From NCBI GenBank assembly GCA_947498355.1, contig CANMKA010000001.1, positions 1-64,000 of the forward strand: a stretch of 64,000 bases of DNA, given 5' to 3'. Source of the DNA: an uncultured Paraglaciecola sp. (GTDB lineage Bacteria > Pseudomonadota > Gammaproteobacteria > Enterobacterales > Alteromonadaceae). Both the position numbers and the translations under genes were made by a program. Within the stretch, counting starts at the first letter, position 1; each line of letters opens with the position of its first letter. Below, one piece after another: positions 31,452 through 43,625 of this stretch. The notes below the pieces were generated by a model. The model was not told the origin of the DNA, ran no database searches, and saw only the letters and a list, made by a program, of their open reading frames with translations.

Positions 31452-33929
31452 ATGGCAAGACTGACTGGCATACAAAGAATAATGGAAGTGGGCATGATGG
31501 TGAGTTGCCTGTTTGCCTTATTTATCCTTCTAGCACTTAGCTCTTTTCATCCAGCGGATCCGGGCTGGAGTCAGGCGGGTCTGCAAACTAATGTCAACAA
31601 TTGGGTTGGACCAATTGGCGCATGGTTTGCCGATATTCTGTTTTTTACCTTTGGTGCGTTTGCGTACACCATACCCTTCTGCTGCGCGTTTGTGGGCTGG
31701 TTTTTGTTTCAACAAACTAAACATTTATTAGAGATTGATTATCTAAATATTGGGTTGCGTATTATTGGCGTAATTTTGTTGGTTATGGGCGCTACAGGCC
31801 TCCTTAGTATGAACGCCGATGATCTGTATTTTTATGGTTCGGGCGGAGTAATAGGGGACATTTTAAGCACATCGTTAATTCCCTATTTTAGTGCTGTGGG
31901 TACCACTTTATTATTGTTGAGTTTTTTTTGTGCTGGTGTGACTCTTGTTACTGGGGTGTCTTGGATTGCCATTGTCGACAAACTAGGGGAGTTAGTAATT
32001 GGCTCGGGTGTAGGCTTATATCGTTTGCCCAAAAAAGTGGCGGCCTTACCTCTTTTATCAAAAGATACCCAATCTGAGTCTGATATGCCTCCAGCGCTTA
32101 GCAGCCAGAAGCATATTATTGGCGCGGAGCAAACGACAGAGCCTACTTGGTCGAATGATAACACTGGGCCTTTTGACCACGAGCTCGAATCGGCTCCTCC
32201 GTTTGTGGTTGAACCCAGTATTCCAGACGACATTCTTCAAGAACCGGTTAAGAAGAGTCCTATTTCGGTCAGTGAATTAAAGAAAAAAATCAGTCGAGCA
32301 AAGCAAGCCAAAACTGAACAGGTTGAAACGCCGAGGGCTGATGATGAATCAGATAACCTGATAAACGAGCCCACAATTGACGAAATTGATGCACCTGTTG
32401 CTACTCAAGCCGACCCAGAAAGTAATGCTGTACAAGGGGTGATGCCCTCATTCGAATTACTTGAGCGTCCAGATAAAATTAAAAATCCCATTACCCAAGA
32501 AGAGCTTGATTTAGTGTCTCGTTTGCTCGAAACCAAACTAGCTGACTTTAATATCGAAGCTAAGGTAGTAGGGGTTTACCCTGGCCCCGTGATTACTCGA
32601 TTTGAATTAGACTTAGCCCCCGGCGTTAAGGTCAGTAAAATCACAACCTTGTCTAAAGATTTAGCCCGTTCTATGTCTGCCATATCTGTACGTGTGGTTG
32701 AGGTGATTCCTGGTAAGTCTGTGATTGGTTTAGAATTACCGAACAAAAAACGTGACATGGTGCGCTTAAGTGAAGTGATTGTAGATGAGGTATTCCAAGC
32801 TTCGGATTCATCGTTGACCATGGTACTAGGCGCAGATATTTCTGGTAAACCAGTAGTGGTCGATTTAGCTAAAATGCCCCATCTACTGGTTGCTGGCACA
32901 ACGGGTTCTGGTAAGTCCGTTGGTGTGAATGTCATGATTTTGAGTCTACTGTATAAGTCGACACCGGAAGACGTCCGGATGATCATGATTGATCCTAAAA
33001 TGCTTGAATTATCTGTGTATGAAGGCATTCCTCACCTACTTGCCGAAGTTGTCACCGACATGAAAGAAGCAGCTAATGCGCTGCGCTGGTGTGTCGGCGA
33101 GATGGAACGTCGTTATAAGCTTATGTCCGCTTTAGGCGTGCGTAATTTAAAAGGTTTTAATGCAAAAGTGCTGCAAGCCATTGAAAACGGTGAGCCCATC
33201 AAAGATCCTCTTTGGAAGCCTGAAGAAAGCATGGAAACCGTCGCCCCTGATTTAGAAAAGCTGCCTGCTATAGTCGTGGTAGTCGACGAGTTTGCCGATA
33301 TGATGATGATAGTCGGTAAAAAAGTTGAAGAATTGATTGCGCGTATTGCGCAAAAAGCGCGAGCGGCAGGTATTCATTTAGTCTTAGCTACCCAACGACC
33401 TTCAGTCGACGTTATTACCGGTTTAATAAAAGCTAATATTCCGACCCGTATTGCCTTTCAGGTGTCGTCAAAAATTGACTCTCGAACCATTCTTGATCAA
33501 CAAGGGGCAGAAGCTTTATTAGGAGCAGGAGATATGTTGTATCTTCCTCCTGGTACAGGGGTACCGACTCGTATTCATGGCGCATTTGTTGATGATCATG
33601 AAGTTCATGCAGTGGTAGCCGACTGGAAACAACGGGGCGCACCTCAATATATCGATGAAATTCTAAATGGTGATGCCGGAGCCGAGATCTTATTGCCTGG
33701 CGAACAACCAGAGGGCGAAGATCAAGAATTTGATGTGTTTTATGATGAGGCTGTGGCCTTTGTGACTGAAACCCGACGCGCTTCAGTGTCGAGCGTACAA
33801 AGAAAATTCAGGATCGGCTATAACCGTGCTGCCCGTTTAGTGGAACAGATGGAACAAAGTGGTGTCGTAAGTTCACAAGGCCATAATGGCAACCGTGAAG
33901 TATTGGCAGCGCCAGCTCCCAAAGATTAA
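31452..33929 (+). CDS. ftsK: DNA translocase FtsK
   Basis: 825 residues: an N-terminal membrane domain with four helices (about residues 15-180), a short acidic linker, and a RecA-like motor with Walker [13 protein letters not shown] and Walker [15 protein letters not shown]-terminal winged-helix gamma domain ([27 protein letters not shown]) reads KOPS sites. It pumps chromosome ends to the XerCD/dif site at division. The linker is much shorter than in E. coli FtsK (1329 aa), which is common outside enterobacteria. It is followed after 34 nt by lolA. Confidence 0.96.
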   Translation: MARLTGIQRIMEVGMMVSCLFALFILLALSSFHPADPGWSQAGLQTNVNNWVGPIGAWFADILFFTFGAFAYTIPFCCAFVGWFLFQQTKHLLEIDYLNIGLRIIGVILLVMGATGLLSMNADDLYFYGSGGVIGDILSTSLIPYFSAVGTTLLLLSFFCAGVTLVTGVSWIAIVDKLGELVIGSGVGLYRLPKKVAALPLLSKDTQSESDMPPALSSQKHIIGAEQTTEPTWSNDNTGPFDHELESAPPFVVEPSIPDDILQEPVKKSPISVSELKKKISRAKQAKTEQVETPRADDESDNLINEPTIDEIDAPVATQADPESNAVQGVMPSFELLERPDKIKNPITQEELDLVSRLLETKLADFNIEAKVVGVYPGPVITRFELDLAPGVKVSKITTLSKDLARSMSAISVRVVEVIPGKSVIGLELPNKKRDMVRLSEVIVDEVFQASDSSLTMVLGADISGKPVVVDLAKMPHLLVAGTTGSGKSVGVNVMILSLLYKSTPEDVRMIMIDPKMLELSVYEGIPHLLAEVVTDMKEAANALRWCVGEMERRYKLMSALGVRNLKGFNAKVLQAIENGEPIKDPLWKPEESMETVAPDLEKLPAIVVVVDEFADMMMIVGKKVEELIARIAQKARAAGIHLVLATQRPSVDVITGLIKANIPTRIAFQVSSKIDSRTILDQQGAEALLGAGDMLYLPPGTGVPTRIHGAFVDDHEVHAVVADWKQRGAPQYIDEILNGDAGAEILLPGEQPEGEDQEFDVFYDEAVAFVTETRRASVSSVQRKFRIGYNRAARLVEQMEQSGVVSSQGHNGNREVLAAPAPKD

Positions 33930-33963
33930 CGGCTAACCTTAACCATCATACGAGAAACTCATA

Positions 33964-34632
33964 ATGATCAAACGACTAAAGGCATGCTTGCAACGTCAAA
34001 CAAAAGCCGCATTCACTATTTTACTTGCTGGCAGCTTGTTTATGTCAGGTGTGGCTGTGGCAAACGATAGCGTTCAGCAACTCAAACAAAAACTTCAACA
34101 GCTAAGCAGTTTCCAAGCCGACTTCTCGCAAAACGTCACTGATATAGACAAAACCGTTTTGCAGCAAGCGTCAGGAAAGTTAGTGCTCTCACAGCCGAAT
34201 AAATTGTATTGGGAGTTATTATCCCCTAATGAAAGTGTATTAATTGCCGATGGCGAGACAGTTTGGAGTCTCGATCCGTTTTTAGAGCAAGTTGTGGCTT
34301 ATGATCAAACGGCTGCAACCCAAAGTAATCCATTAATTCTGTTAACCGATCCAACCAATCAAGAATGGGCTGAGTTTAATATTGTCAGTAGCATGGTGGA
34401 TGGTAAACAGACCTTTACAATTACACCAAAAGTAAACAGTGGCAATATCGAAAAGCTGAGTTTATTTTTCGGCGAAAAAAATCAATTAGTATCGATTGAA
34501 ACCACTGATGCTCAGTTTCAAGTCAGTCGCTTAACCTTTAGTGCTATTCGCCAAAACCAACCCGTGGCGTCAAACTTGTTTGATTTTGCATTGCCAGCGG
34601 GTTACGAATTAGATGATCAACGTAGTCAATGA
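33964..34632 (+). CDS. lolA: Outer-membrane lipoprotein carrier protein
   Basis: 222 residues with a signal peptide ending near AVA. The mature part starts with a helix ([22 protein letters not shown]), then the half-barrel strands with [21 protein letters not shown]. LolA ferries lipoproteins across the periplasm from LolCDE to LolB. Its stop overlaps the rarA start (ATGA), and it follows ftsK as in E. coli. Confidence 0.94.
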   Translation: MIKRLKACLQRQTKAAFTILLAGSLFMSGVAVANDSVQQLKQKLQQLSSFQADFSQNVTDIDKTVLQQASGKLVLSQPNKLYWELLSPNESVLIADGETVWSLDPFLEQVVAYDQTAATQSNPLILLTDPTNQEWAEFNIVSSMVDGKQTFTITPKVNSGNIEKLSLFFGEKNQLVSIETTDAQFQVSRLTFSAIRQNQPVASNLFDFALPAGYELDDQRSQ

Positions 34633-35993
34633 GTCAAGACGGCGATTTATTTGGGGCAACAGATGGCGTTGCGCCTAAGCCGGATAGTTTTGCGCCGTTA
34701 GCGGCCAAAATGCGTCCAGCACACATTGATGAATATATCGGGCAGACGCATATTTTAGGGCAGGGTAAACCTCTACGCGCCGCCCTACAACGCGGTGTGT
34801 GCCACTCTATGATTTTGTGGGGGCCGCCTGGTACAGGAAAAACCACACTTGCCGAGTTAGTTGCCAATCATTGCGATGCACATATAGAGCGACTATCTGC
34901 GGTAAGCAGTGGCGTTAAGGATATTCGCCAGGCAATAGACAATGCCCAGCACTATGCAGCCAGACAAACCCGAACTATTTTGTTCGTTGACGAAGTACAT
35001 CGTTTTAATAAAAGCCAGCAAGATGCGTTTTTACCTTACATAGAAGATGGCACGGTTACGTTTGTTGGTGCTACCACAGAAAACCCCTCATTCGAACTGA
35101 ACAATGCATTGCTTTCTCGCGCCCGCGTGTATGTGTTGCAAAGCTTAACTCATGAAGAATTGGCCGAAGTGTTATCTCGTGCTTTGACGGATAAGGAGCG
35201 AGGATTAGGCAAATTAGCGATTACCCTTAGCCCAGAAGCTAAAACCTTGTTAATTGAATTAAGTGGCGGTGACGCAAGGCGTTTACTCAATTATTTAGAG
35301 CTCAGCGCAGACTTTCTGCCAAACGATGCCAATGAGGGGATGGTGACCCTTGATATGGTCAAGCAAGCCGTAGGTGAAAAAGTTGCGCAGTACGATAAAA
35401 AAGGCGACCAGTTTTACGATTTAATTTCGGCCTTTCACAAATCTGTGAGAGGATCATCACCCGATGGGGCCTTGTATTGGTATGCCCGTATGTTGGTGGC
35501 TGGTTGCGACCCACTATACGTGGCGCGCAGGCTATTGGCCATTGCCACAGAAGATATTGGCAATGCAGATCCAAGAGCGATGCAGATTTGTTTAAATGCT
35601 TGGGATATTTTTCATCGAGTCGGGCCAGCAGAGGGAGAACGAGCGATTGCTCAAGCTACCATCTATTGCGCCAGTGCTGCTAAAAGTAATGCGGTTTATG
35701 TCGCGTTCAAAGCCGCAGTAAAAGACGCTAAAGCCTTACCCGACTATCCGGTGCCCGCACATCTTCGTAATGCGCCTACCGCTTTAATGAAAGAGTTAGG
35801 CTATGGCGAAGAGTACCGCTACGCACATAACGAAGAGAACGGCTATGCGGCTGGGGAGTGCTATTTTCCCGAAGATATTCAAGATACTCAGTATTATTTA
35901 CCAACTGAGCGTGGCCTCGAAAAGAAGCTCACAGAAAAGCTCAACTATCTTAAACAACTTGACGCACACAGTGCTCAGAAAAGGTACAAGTAA
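34629..35993 (+). CDS. rarA: Replication-associated recombination protein A (AAA+ ATPase)
   Basis: 454 residues. The clamp-loader-like AAA+ core has Walker [11 protein letters not shown], Walker [22 protein letters not shown] and sensor [13 protein letters not shown]. The C-terminal tetramerisation part includes [25 protein letters not shown]. RarA (MgsA) acts at stalled replication forks. It overlaps lolA by 4 nt. Confidence 0.95.
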   Translation: MSQDGDLFGATDGVAPKPDSFAPLAAKMRPAHIDEYIGQTHILGQGKPLRAALQRGVCHSMILWGPPGTGKTTLAELVANHCDAHIERLSAVSSGVKDIRQAIDNAQHYAARQTRTILFVDEVHRFNKSQQDAFLPYIEDGTVTFVGATTENPSFELNNALLSRARVYVLQSLTHEELAEVLSRALTDKERGLGKLAITLSPEAKTLLIELSGGDARRLLNYLELSADFLPNDANEGMVTLDMVKQAVGEKVAQYDKKGDQFYDLISAFHKSVRGSSPDGALYWYARMLVAGCDPLYVARRLLAIATEDIGNADPRAMQICLNAWDIFHRVGPAEGERAIAQATIYCASAAKSNAVYVAFKAAVKDAKALPDYPVPAHLRNAPTALMKELGYGEEYRYAHNEENGYAAGECYFPEDIQDTQYYLPTERGLEKKLTEKLNYLKQLDAHSAQKRYK

Positions 35994-35994
35994 T

Positions 35995-36378
35995 ATGCAT
36001 TCTTCTATGACGATATACGGGTTTATCGCCCTTGGCGGTGCGACTGGGGCGTGTTTGCGATTTTTTTTGTCGCAGATGATGTTGCAATGGTTTGGTAAAG
36101 GATTTCCTTTTGGTACACTTCTGGTCAATCTAGTAGGGTCATTTTTACTGGGATTTTTATATGCCTTAATTGAGCATGGTCATCTTGAGTCTGCCCTGTG
36201 GCGAACCACAGTTGGAGTGGGTTTTTTGGGAGCATTAACGACCTTCTCGACCTTTTCGGTTGATACCTTGATGCTGATTCAACAGGGGCTATTAGTTAAA
36301 GCTACCCTCAATATCGTTATTAATGTGACCTGCTGCATTTTTGCCGCATGGTTTGCAACACAATTAGTTAAAGGTTAA
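35995..36378 (+). CDS. crcB: Fluoride-specific channel CrcB/Fluc
   Basis: 127 residues, four hydrophobic helices. It has the family motifs [30 protein letters not shown] and [16 protein letters not shown]. It is a dual-topology fluoride exporter. The ATG at 35995 is one base after the rarA stop and about 10 nt from AAAGG; the long upstream frame overlaps rarA and is not used. No fluoride riboswitch was seen, as the gene is inside an operon. Confidence 0.93.
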   Translation: MHSSMTIYGFIALGGATGACLRFFLSQMMLQWFGKGFPFGTLLVNLVGSFLLGFLYALIEHGHLESALWRTTVGVGFLGALTTFSTFSVDTLMLIQQGLLVKATLNIVINVTCCIFAAWFATQLVKG

Positions 36379-36382
36379 ATAA

Positions 36383-37678
<1,296 letters not shown>

Positions 37679-37778
37679 ACAAAATGTAGATCAGCCCGCT
37701 GTTATACAAAAGCCTATAACAGCGGATTGATGTCAGTCAGCTAGGTAAAGGGAGTGACTTAGATGGGCTATTTAATAC

Positions 37779-38705
37779 TCAGCTTAGATTAATGCTCTTA
37801 GCCACTTTGGCTAAATCAGAAGCCGCTTTTAATGGATTTTTGTCTTTAGGAAAAAACTCCGCTCCTATATACCCTTTATACCCGAGTTCACGAACCTTAG
37901 TGAATACGTTTGCGTAATTAACTTCTCCCGTACCCGGTTGGTTTCTATCTGGTGAATCAGCAAATTGGACATAGCCAACTTGGTCAAAGCCATTTTCTAG
38001 ATGAGTGATTAAATTGCCATTAGTACGCTGCATATGGAAAAAGTCCCAATTTAATTTTACGTGAGGCGAATTCACAGCTCTAGCAATAGATAGAGCAGGC
38101 TCAACGCCATATACAAAGTGACCTGGGTGATTAAACGGATTGTATGGCTCAATAGTGGCCACTTTATTGGCAGCTCTCAGTTTAGGCTCGGCCAGTATTA
38201 ATGCTTGAGTATAGTTTTCGACCATTTGCTCCGTGGAGAGACCCTCTATCAATTTATGCCCAGTTAAATTAAAACTGCTTAAATCAAACATATTCATCAA
38301 ATCAATCACGTGATCTATATAGTCTAGGAATTGACCATGATACTGGCTATCGCCGATTTCTGGGGCTTTTGGCGAAATAGTGGTTACACGCATATTCTGT
38401 GCTTTGGCGGTATCAGCAATAATTTGTGCAGATGGCGCTTTACGTTTTGCCACAGGCTCCCATATTTCGACTGCCCGAAAGCCCAATGCTTTTGCTGCAG
38501 CAAATCGGTCTAAAAAGGGCATAGGTCGAAACCATTGCTCTATATTGCAAGAAAATGGTGCTAACCAACGTTTACGTTCGTCTAGGGGCATAATGCCAGA
38601 TTGTGCATTGTCACTTGAAGAATTTGATTGAGTGGCGCAGGCCGATAGGCCCATACCAGCAATACCTGCTACCAGTGAATGGCTGACAAATTTACGTCTG
38701 TCCAT
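37779..38705 (-). CDS. Sugar isomerase/epimerase-like TIM-barrel protein, secreted
   Basis: 308 residues. The start MDRRKFVSHSLVAGIAGMGLSAC contains a twin-arginine-like signal followed by a lipobox (LSAC), so the protein is probably exported folded and anchored. The rest is an AP-endonuclease-2/xylose-isomerase-like barrel resembling hydroxypyruvate isomerases, with metal-ligand candidates in VATIEPYNPF, KLNWDFFHMQ and GYIGAEFFP. The substrate is unknown. It overlaps the GMC oxidoreductase gene by one base, so both probably act on the same periplasmic sugar or polyol. Confidence 0.75.
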   Translation of the reverse strand: MDRRKFVSHSLVAGIAGMGLSACATQSNSSSDNAQSGIMPLDERKRWLAPFSCNIEQWFRPMPFLDRFAAAKALGFRAVEIWEPVAKRKAPSAQIIADTAKAQNMRVTTISPKAPEIGDSQYHGQFLDYIDHVIDLMNMFDLSSFNLTGHKLIEGLSTEQMVENYTQALILAEPKLRAANKVATIEPYNPFNHPGHFVYGVEPALSIARAVNSPHVKLNWDFFHMQRTNGNLITHLENGFDQVGYVQFADSPDRNQPGTGEVNYANVFTKVRELGYKGYIGAEFFPKDKNPLKAASDLAKVAKSINLS

Positions 38706-40423
38706 TAGAGCGTTCCTTGATTTAAGAGTTTAGCCGCATAATCTGCGGCTCTGGCAGTAATTGCCATATAGGTTAAAGAGGGGTTTTGGGTGGCACAAGA
38801 TGACATACATGCGCCGTCGGTCACAAATAAATTGGCTACATCGTGGGACTGGGCCCATTTGTTTAACACTGAGGTTTTGGGATCACTGCCCATTACGGCG
38901 CCGCCCATTTCGTGAGTACGGTTGCCCACTACTATGTGCCGATCAGCTGGGACTTCTCTTATGGTGGTGTTTTCGCATCCTGCTACCGCCAATATTTCTT
39001 TTAAATCTTTAGCCGCCTGTACAATCATTTTGCGTTCGTTTTCTTTTACTTCGGCATCTATATGTAAGAGCGGGATCCCCCATTGGTCTTTTTTAGTAGG
39101 GTGTAAGCTAGCGTAGTTGTCATAGTAGGGTAACATTTCGCCGTACATCAATGCTTTGAACTGCCATTGACCTATCTTATTTGCTTTAGCTTTAACCGCA
39201 GCGCCTATGCCTACACTTTTAGCTGTGGTTCCTGTCATCTTTCGACTTTGTGCCGTAGCTTGATAGCCATAACCACGAACAAAGTCTACTTGCTCTGAGG
39301 GTTCGTGCCTATAGTTAGGGATGTAGGTCGCTATTGGCCTGCGCCCATAACTATACTTGTGTTCAAATCCGGGTACATCACCAAATCCTATGGTGCCCGT
39401 AATGTGATCCATTATGTAATGCCCTACAGCACCGCTAGAATTGGCAATTCCATTTGGAAAGGTTTGAGATTTTGAGTTTAGTAAAATTTGCACAGAGCCT
39501 AAGGCTGATGCACACAAAAATATAACCCGAGCCTTATATTGACGCTTTTGTTTAGTTTTGGCGTCGATAACAGTGACGCCTGAGGCTTTTCCCTTGTGCT
39601 CGTCGTAGTCCACACTATAAGCAATAGAGTCAGTCAGTATACTGAGGTTTTGAGTTTTCTTTGCTGCGGGTAAAGTAGCAGACAGTGAGCTAAAGTACGC
39701 ACCAAAGGTGCAACCTCGTTGACAATAGGCGCGAGCTTGGCAAGGCGAACGACCAACTTCTGTATGTTGTGTTTTCGCTTCGGTTAAATTGGCAGCACGA
39801 CCAATGATTAGGCGTCTGTCTTTAAAGGCACGTTCCATATTTTTCGCGACATGCTGCTCTACGCAACTCATTTCGAAAGGTTTTAAAAAATCGCCATCGG
39901 GCAGGGCATCGATGCCGTCTTTGTTAGCTGATATGCCAACAAAAGATTCTACGTAGTTATACCAAGGTTCAAGATCTTTATAGCCTATGGGCCAAGGTAC
40001 GCCATGGCCGTCTTTGGCATTAGCCTCAAAATCTTTAGGCCCCCATCTAAGCGACTGTCTACCCCAAGTAATTGAACGTCCACCTAAATGATAACCTCGG
40101 GTCCACATAAAGGGCTTGTCTTCAGGATAAGAGTAGGGGTGTTCTTTATCGTCAGCGAAAAACTGAATGGTGTCCGTTTTAAGTTTGCCTTTTTTCGCTT
40201 TAAGCATAGCGTAGCGGCCTTCATCGTCGTAGGCCTCGGGTGCCATATTGCGATTATCTAATTGCCATGGGGCTTGCATGTCTGTGTATTCTGAACTTGG
40301 GTGATCTAAGTGTCTGCCTCGCTCGATGACTAGGGTTTTAAAGCCTTTTTCACAGAACTCTTTTGCCGCCCAGCCACCTGTTATGCCAGATCCTACCACT
40401 ATCACATCAAATTCTTCTGTCAT
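38705..40423 (-). CDS. GMC-family FAD-dependent oxidoreductase (sugar dehydrogenase, large subunit)
   Basis: 572 residues. The FAD-binding Rossmann motif VIVVGSGITGGWAAKEF is at residues 8-24; GRSITWGRQSLRW follows at about 115; the C-terminal substrate domain has THEMGGAVMGSDP and NPSLTYMAITARAADY. The family oxidises alcohol or aldose groups, and relatives pair with a small gluconate-2-dehydrogenase subunit 3, encoded just upstream with a 4-nt overlap. The protein itself has no signal peptide, so it probably travels with a Tat-signal partner. The substrate is unknown. Confidence 0.82.
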   Translation of the reverse strand: MTEEFDVIVVGSGITGGWAAKEFCEKGFKTLVIERGRHLDHPSSEYTDMQAPWQLDNRNMAPEAYDDEGRYAMLKAKKGKLKTDTIQFFADDKEHPYSYPEDKPFMWTRGYHLGGRSITWGRQSLRWGPKDFEANAKDGHGVPWPIGYKDLEPWYNYVESFVGISANKDGIDALPDGDFLKPFEMSCVEQHVAKNMERAFKDRRLIIGRAANLTEAKTQHTEVGRSPCQARAYCQRGCTFGAYFSSLSATLPAAKKTQNLSILTDSIAYSVDYDEHKGKASGVTVIDAKTKQKRQYKARVIFLCASALGSVQILLNSKSQTFPNGIANSSGAVGHYIMDHITGTIGFGDVPGFEHKYSYGRRPIATYIPNYRHEPSEQVDFVRGYGYQATAQSRKMTGTTAKSVGIGAAVKAKANKIGQWQFKALMYGEMLPYYDNYASLHPTKKDQWGIPLLHIDAEVKENERKMIVQAAKDLKEILAVAGCENTTIREVPADRHIVVGNRTHEMGGAVMGSDPKTSVLNKWAQSHDVANLFVTDGACMSSCATQNPSLTYMAITARAADYAAKLLNQGTL

Positions 40424-41004
40424 AGGGTTTCTCCCCGTTTAACTTTTTCAAATTGGCTTTTAGTGAGATCGCCATAGTAATGGCCGGGGATCAACACGAA
40501 GTCGGGGTTGGCCTCTTCAGAGCTATAAAATACATGAAAAATCAGCTCTTTTAGGCGTCTATAGTTAATCGAGAGTTGCGTGGTTTGGGCAGTAAACGCA
40601 GCTTTATCGAGTTCGGTAATCATCTGTTGTCTATCTGCACACCCTAAACCTGTGTAGCTTTGCTGATAGGTGTCCCTCGCCAAGGTATTAATTTGCATAA
40701 GGGTAGTTTTAAATTGTTGCTTAGTTTGGTCATTGGCCCAAGTTACCATTAATCCGTCCAGTACTGGGGCCACCTTAGCGTCTGTTGCGCCAGGAGTATC
40801 GGTTTTCGGGATCATGATCTCAGCAACATCTGTCAAAATGGTGAGCTCTTCTGGCGTAAAAAACTGTCCTTTGTCAATGATTTTTATTAACTCGTTGTCA
40901 GTTTTTAAGATACTGGCAAATAGGGGGACAGACACAACATAAGCCGTTGCCCCAATAAATACGCGGCGGCTCATGGTAGGGTTCAGCAGTTCAGGTGGCG
41001 TCAT
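40420..41004 (-). CDS. Gluconate 2-dehydrogenase subunit 3 family protein
   Basis: 194 residues with a twin-arginine motif near the N-terminus (SRRVFIGATAYVV) and the FFTPEELTILTDVAEIMIPKTDTPGA segment characteristic of this family. It is the small chaperone-like subunit that escorts GMC dehydrogenases through the Tat system. It is first in the three-gene operon with the GMC and TIM-barrel genes. Confidence 0.85.
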   Translation of the reverse strand: MTPPELLNPTMSRRVFIGATAYVVSVPLFASILKTDNELIKIIDKGQFFTPEELTILTDVAEIMIPKTDTPGATDAKVAPVLDGLMVTWANDQTKQQFKTTLMQINTLARDTYQQSYTGLGCADRQQMITELDKAAFTAQTTQLSINYRRLKELIFHVFYSSEEANPDFVLIPGHYYGDLTKSQFEKVKRGETL

Positions 41005-41294
41005 CTTTTTCTCATATCATGCAACTGGCCTGATTAATTGTATTTTGTACGCTTACAACATAGGCATTGAAAATAATTGGGTACAGCTATTTCATAATAG
41101 CAATTTTATAACTACGGCGAATGGCTTTACTTGTGGTCAACCTTTATGAACGCGTTGCATCACATGCACTTACTTTACAAACAGCGTTTTTATCCGAAGT
41201 GTAACATTATGTTAACAGTCTGCTAGGCAAAATTTAAGACAAATGCTCGCAATAAATAAAAAATAAATCCCTGTTTTATATAAAGATTACTTTT

Positions 41295-41633
41295 CTATAA
41301 ACATTTAGCTGGCTTAGGTAAACCTGCAATTTTAGTGGCTTGTTTGGCAGGCCCTTTAGGAAATAGTTTAAATAAATAGCGGCTATTGCCTTTTACTGGA
41401 CCGAATTCTTTAGCCATAGCCTTTACCAGCGCACGCATTGCAGGGCTGGTATTAAAGGTTAGATAAAAGTTACGTACAAAATTGACCACTTCCCAATGAT
41501 TTTCGGTGAGTTTTATGTTTTCTTGTTCAGCCAAAATAGGGGCTAACTCAGACTGCCAATCTTTGACATTAAGCAGGTATCCGAGTTTATCGGTTTCGAC
41601 AGTTTTGTCTTGATAAGTAATAGAGTATTGCAT
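41295..41633 (-). CDS. tusE: Sulfurtransferase TusE (DsrC family)
   Basis: 112 residues. It has the DsrC-like [20 protein letters not shown] and [24 protein letters not shown] segments and ends in the sulfur-carrying Cys of the PKPAKCL tail. TusE takes sulfur from TusBCD and hands it to MnmA for 2-thiouridine in tRNA. The ATG at 41633 is family-like; the frame extends 19 codons into tusB. It directly follows tusDCB, whereas E. coli has it elsewhere, next to yccA. Confidence 0.92.
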   Translation of the reverse strand: MQYSITYQDKTVETDKLGYLLNVKDWQSELAPILAEQENIKLTENHWEVVNFVRNFYLTFNTSPAMRALVKAMAKEFGPVKGNSRYLFKLFPKGPAKQATKIAGLPKPAKCL

Positions 41634-41637
41634 GCAG

Positions 41638-41922
41638 TTACCAGCTGACAACCTGATCACATTCGAGGCTAAGCTCGACAAACTGTTCATAGGTTGTAAG
41701 TTTAAATAGTGATGGAAGAGCCTCTATACCCCGTGCCTGACAGTCATCGGTTATACAATAAACAGGGCTGAATGCTTGTAAGGCGGTTTGCATCTCAGCG
41801 TGATGGGCAGCGTAAACCGCATCTTGGCATAACAATATCTTATCGGACGGAGCCAGTCTATCTAAGGTGTTTTGTAATTGCAGGTGGGTAAACGGGCTTT
41901 GGCTGAATTTATGTAAAATCAT
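41638..41922 (-). CDS. tusB: Sulfurtransferase complex subunit TusB
   Basis: 94 residues of the DsrH family: [17 protein letters not shown] start and [12 protein letters not shown] in the core. It is the subunit of the TusBCD heterohexamer without the active Cys role. It overlaps tusC by one base and precedes tusE by 4 nt. Confidence 0.85.
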   Translation of the reverse strand: MILHKFSQSPFTHLQLQNTLDRLAPSDKILLCQDAVYAAHHAEMQTALQAFSPVYCITDDCQARGIEALPSLFKLTTYEQFVELSLECDQVVSW

Positions 41923-42293
41923 TAAAATACCAATACAGATTTGTGTTTCGCAAGTGTTGAAGCGAATTGGTCATGGGGTAAGAGCTTAACGTCAACGCTT
42001 AACTGTGAGGCACTAAGATGGCGCTGAAAAAGGCTATCTCGGCATACATATAGCTGTTCAATATCGTAAAATTCTAAAGCAGCAAACAACTTATTGAAGG
42101 CTTTACGGCCGATTTTATCTGGCACGATAGAATCGACCAGTTGATACACGCCATCATCGATAAAAAATAGGCTGACTTGTTTCCCAAAGTTACTCATAGC
42201 GACTGCCATGTCCAAGCTTTCTTGTGCATTTGCAGTACCCAAAGGGCCACTCTGGTTCACTATGGCAAAATCGATTAGTGTGTGGTCAGTCAT
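41922..42293 (-). CDS. tusC: Sulfurtransferase complex subunit TusC
   Basis: 123 residues of the DsrF family: IVNQSGPLGTANAQESLDMAVAMSNFGKQVSLFFIDDGVYQL is typical. It is part of the TusBCD relay for tRNA 2-thiolation. It overlaps its neighbours by one base on both sides. Confidence 0.88.
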   Translation of the reverse strand: MTDHTLIDFAIVNQSGPLGTANAQESLDMAVAMSNFGKQVSLFFIDDGVYQLVDSIVPDKIGRKAFNKLFAALEFYDIEQLYVCRDSLFQRHLSASQLSVDVKLLPHDQFASTLAKHKSVLVF

Positions 42294-42682
42294 TAAAATT
42301 GTACCAGTCTGTCGGTCTGACCTTGTAGCATAGCAAACTCGCCAAGGCCAATAGAATCAAAGGCTGCATGTAGATTATGGCTGTCTAGATCTAGCTCTTT
42401 TGCGTCTTGTTCGTTTATCACTCCACGTTTGAGTGCAGCGGTTACGCATAACAATAAAGGGACCTGATAATGTGTTTTAAGAGCAGCCCAGCTTTGTACT
42501 AAGTTAAATTCGTCTGACGGAAAAGCACTTAACCGATTGGCGTTGTGTGTACCATCACAATAAAAGAACACGCCTGCCAGCGTATGTGAGCTATTAACTA
42601 TAGCTTGGGCGAACCTGTATGCGCTATATGCATTTTGAGAGGAGTAGGGGCTTGATGTTACTAATATCGAAAAACTTGCCAT
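42293..42682 (-). CDS. tusD: Sulfurtransferase complex subunit TusD
   Basis: 129 residues of the DsrE family: FSILVTSSPYSSQNAYSAYRFAQAI start, FFYCDGTHNANRL, and the sulfur-accepting Cys in LLLCVTAALKRGV. It accepts persulfide sulfur from TusA and passes it to TusE. It is the first gene of tusDCBE. Confidence 0.9.
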   Translation of the reverse strand: MASFSILVTSSPYSSQNAYSAYRFAQAIVNSSHTLAGVFFYCDGTHNANRLSAFPSDEFNLVQSWAALKTHYQVPLLLCVTAALKRGVINEQDAKELDLDSHNLHAAFDSIGLGEFAMLQGQTDRLVQF

Positions 42683-42734
42683 GTTAGCGCGACCACAAGA
42701 TGAGGTGAGTTAATTAATTTATTGAAGAGTTTAA

Positions 42735-42767
42735 CAAAAAACGCCCCAGCTAGCTGAGGCGTTTTTA
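42735..42767 (-). terminator. Rho-independent terminator after yccA
   Basis: Read on the minus strand, an AACGCCTCAGC arm pairs with GCTGGGGCGTT (one G-T pair) and is followed by six T. It ends the yccA transcript before tusD. Confidence 0.75.
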
Positions 42768-42789
42768 ACAATGACTTACTTCACGACAA

Positions 42790-43458
42790 TTAGTCGTCGC
42801 TATTGAAAGCGCCAAGTAAGTGAAGGATAGACGTGAACAAGTTATATAGGTTTAAGTACATAGAAACTGTTGCACGAATATAGTTTGTTTCGCCACCGTT
42901 AATGATTCTGCTGGTATCGTACAAAATGAAGCCAGACATAATGAATACGATAGCTGCGCTTACCGCTAGGCTCAGTGCAGGAATACCTAAAAAGATATTA
43001 GCAATAGAAGCGACAACTGCTACGATTAATCCGACCAGTAAAAAACCGCCCATAAAAGAAAAGTCTTTCTTGGTGGTTAATACATAACCCGATAAACCAA
43101 AAAATACCAATGCAGTCGAGCCTAAGGCTTGAACAATCAGCTCAGTACCGCCAGGGAAACCCGCATAATGATTAAGCATGGGCCCTAACGAACCGCCTAA
43201 TAACCCGGTAAAGGCAAAAACAAACCAAATACCCATTGAGCTTTCGGAGGCTTTGTTAAGGAAAAATATCATAACCAAGGCAGCAAGGCTCATGATCATA
43301 GACATACCACGAGGGATATCCATGGCCATGGCTATACCCGCACAAACGGCACTAAAAGTTAAGGTCATTGCGAGTAACATATAAGTGTTACGCAATACCT
43401 TGTTAGTTTCTAAAACAGAAGCTTGACCCGCACTGCTATAGGAAGATCTTTGTTCCAT
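42790..43458 (-). CDS. Bax inhibitor-1 family inner-membrane protein (YccA-like)
   Basis: 222 residues, seven hydrophobic helices and a short acidic end (FNSDD). It has the BI-1 features VLRNTYMLLAMTLTFSA and LYDTSRIINGGETNYIRATVSMYLNLYNLF with the conserved Asp of the last helices. In E. coli YccA is a substrate and modulator of FtsH. The start at 43458 has GGAG at the right distance. As in E. coli it is close to tusE and to a tRNA-Ser(TGA) gene. Confidence 0.9.
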   Translation of the reverse strand: MEQRSSYSSAGQASVLETNKVLRNTYMLLAMTLTFSAVCAGIAMAMDIPRGMSMIMSLAALVMIFFLNKASESSMGIWFVFAFTGLLGGSLGPMLNHYAGFPGGTELIVQALGSTALVFFGLSGYVLTTKKDFSFMGGFLLVGLIVAVVASIANIFLGIPALSLAVSAAIVFIMSGFILYDTSRIINGGETNYIRATVSMYLNLYNLFTSILHLLGAFNSDD

Positions 43459-43625
43459 TGTTTTCTCCAAAACGTAAGTTAAAAATTTTTACTCATTATA
43501 GAGTCTTTTTATGGGGTTTGGTTCACTTTTTCAAGGACTTATCATGCATATTTTACTAAATTGCTATAAAAACAGCCTAATTGCTCATTTGCGCATCAAA
43601 CTCACCCTTTTGATTAAATTTATAC

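Noticed and set aside
35803..35994. N-terminal extension of crcB inside rarA
   Set aside because: The extra 64 residues are hydrophilic, overlap rarA fully, and the ATG at 35995 has a proper ribosome site and family start.
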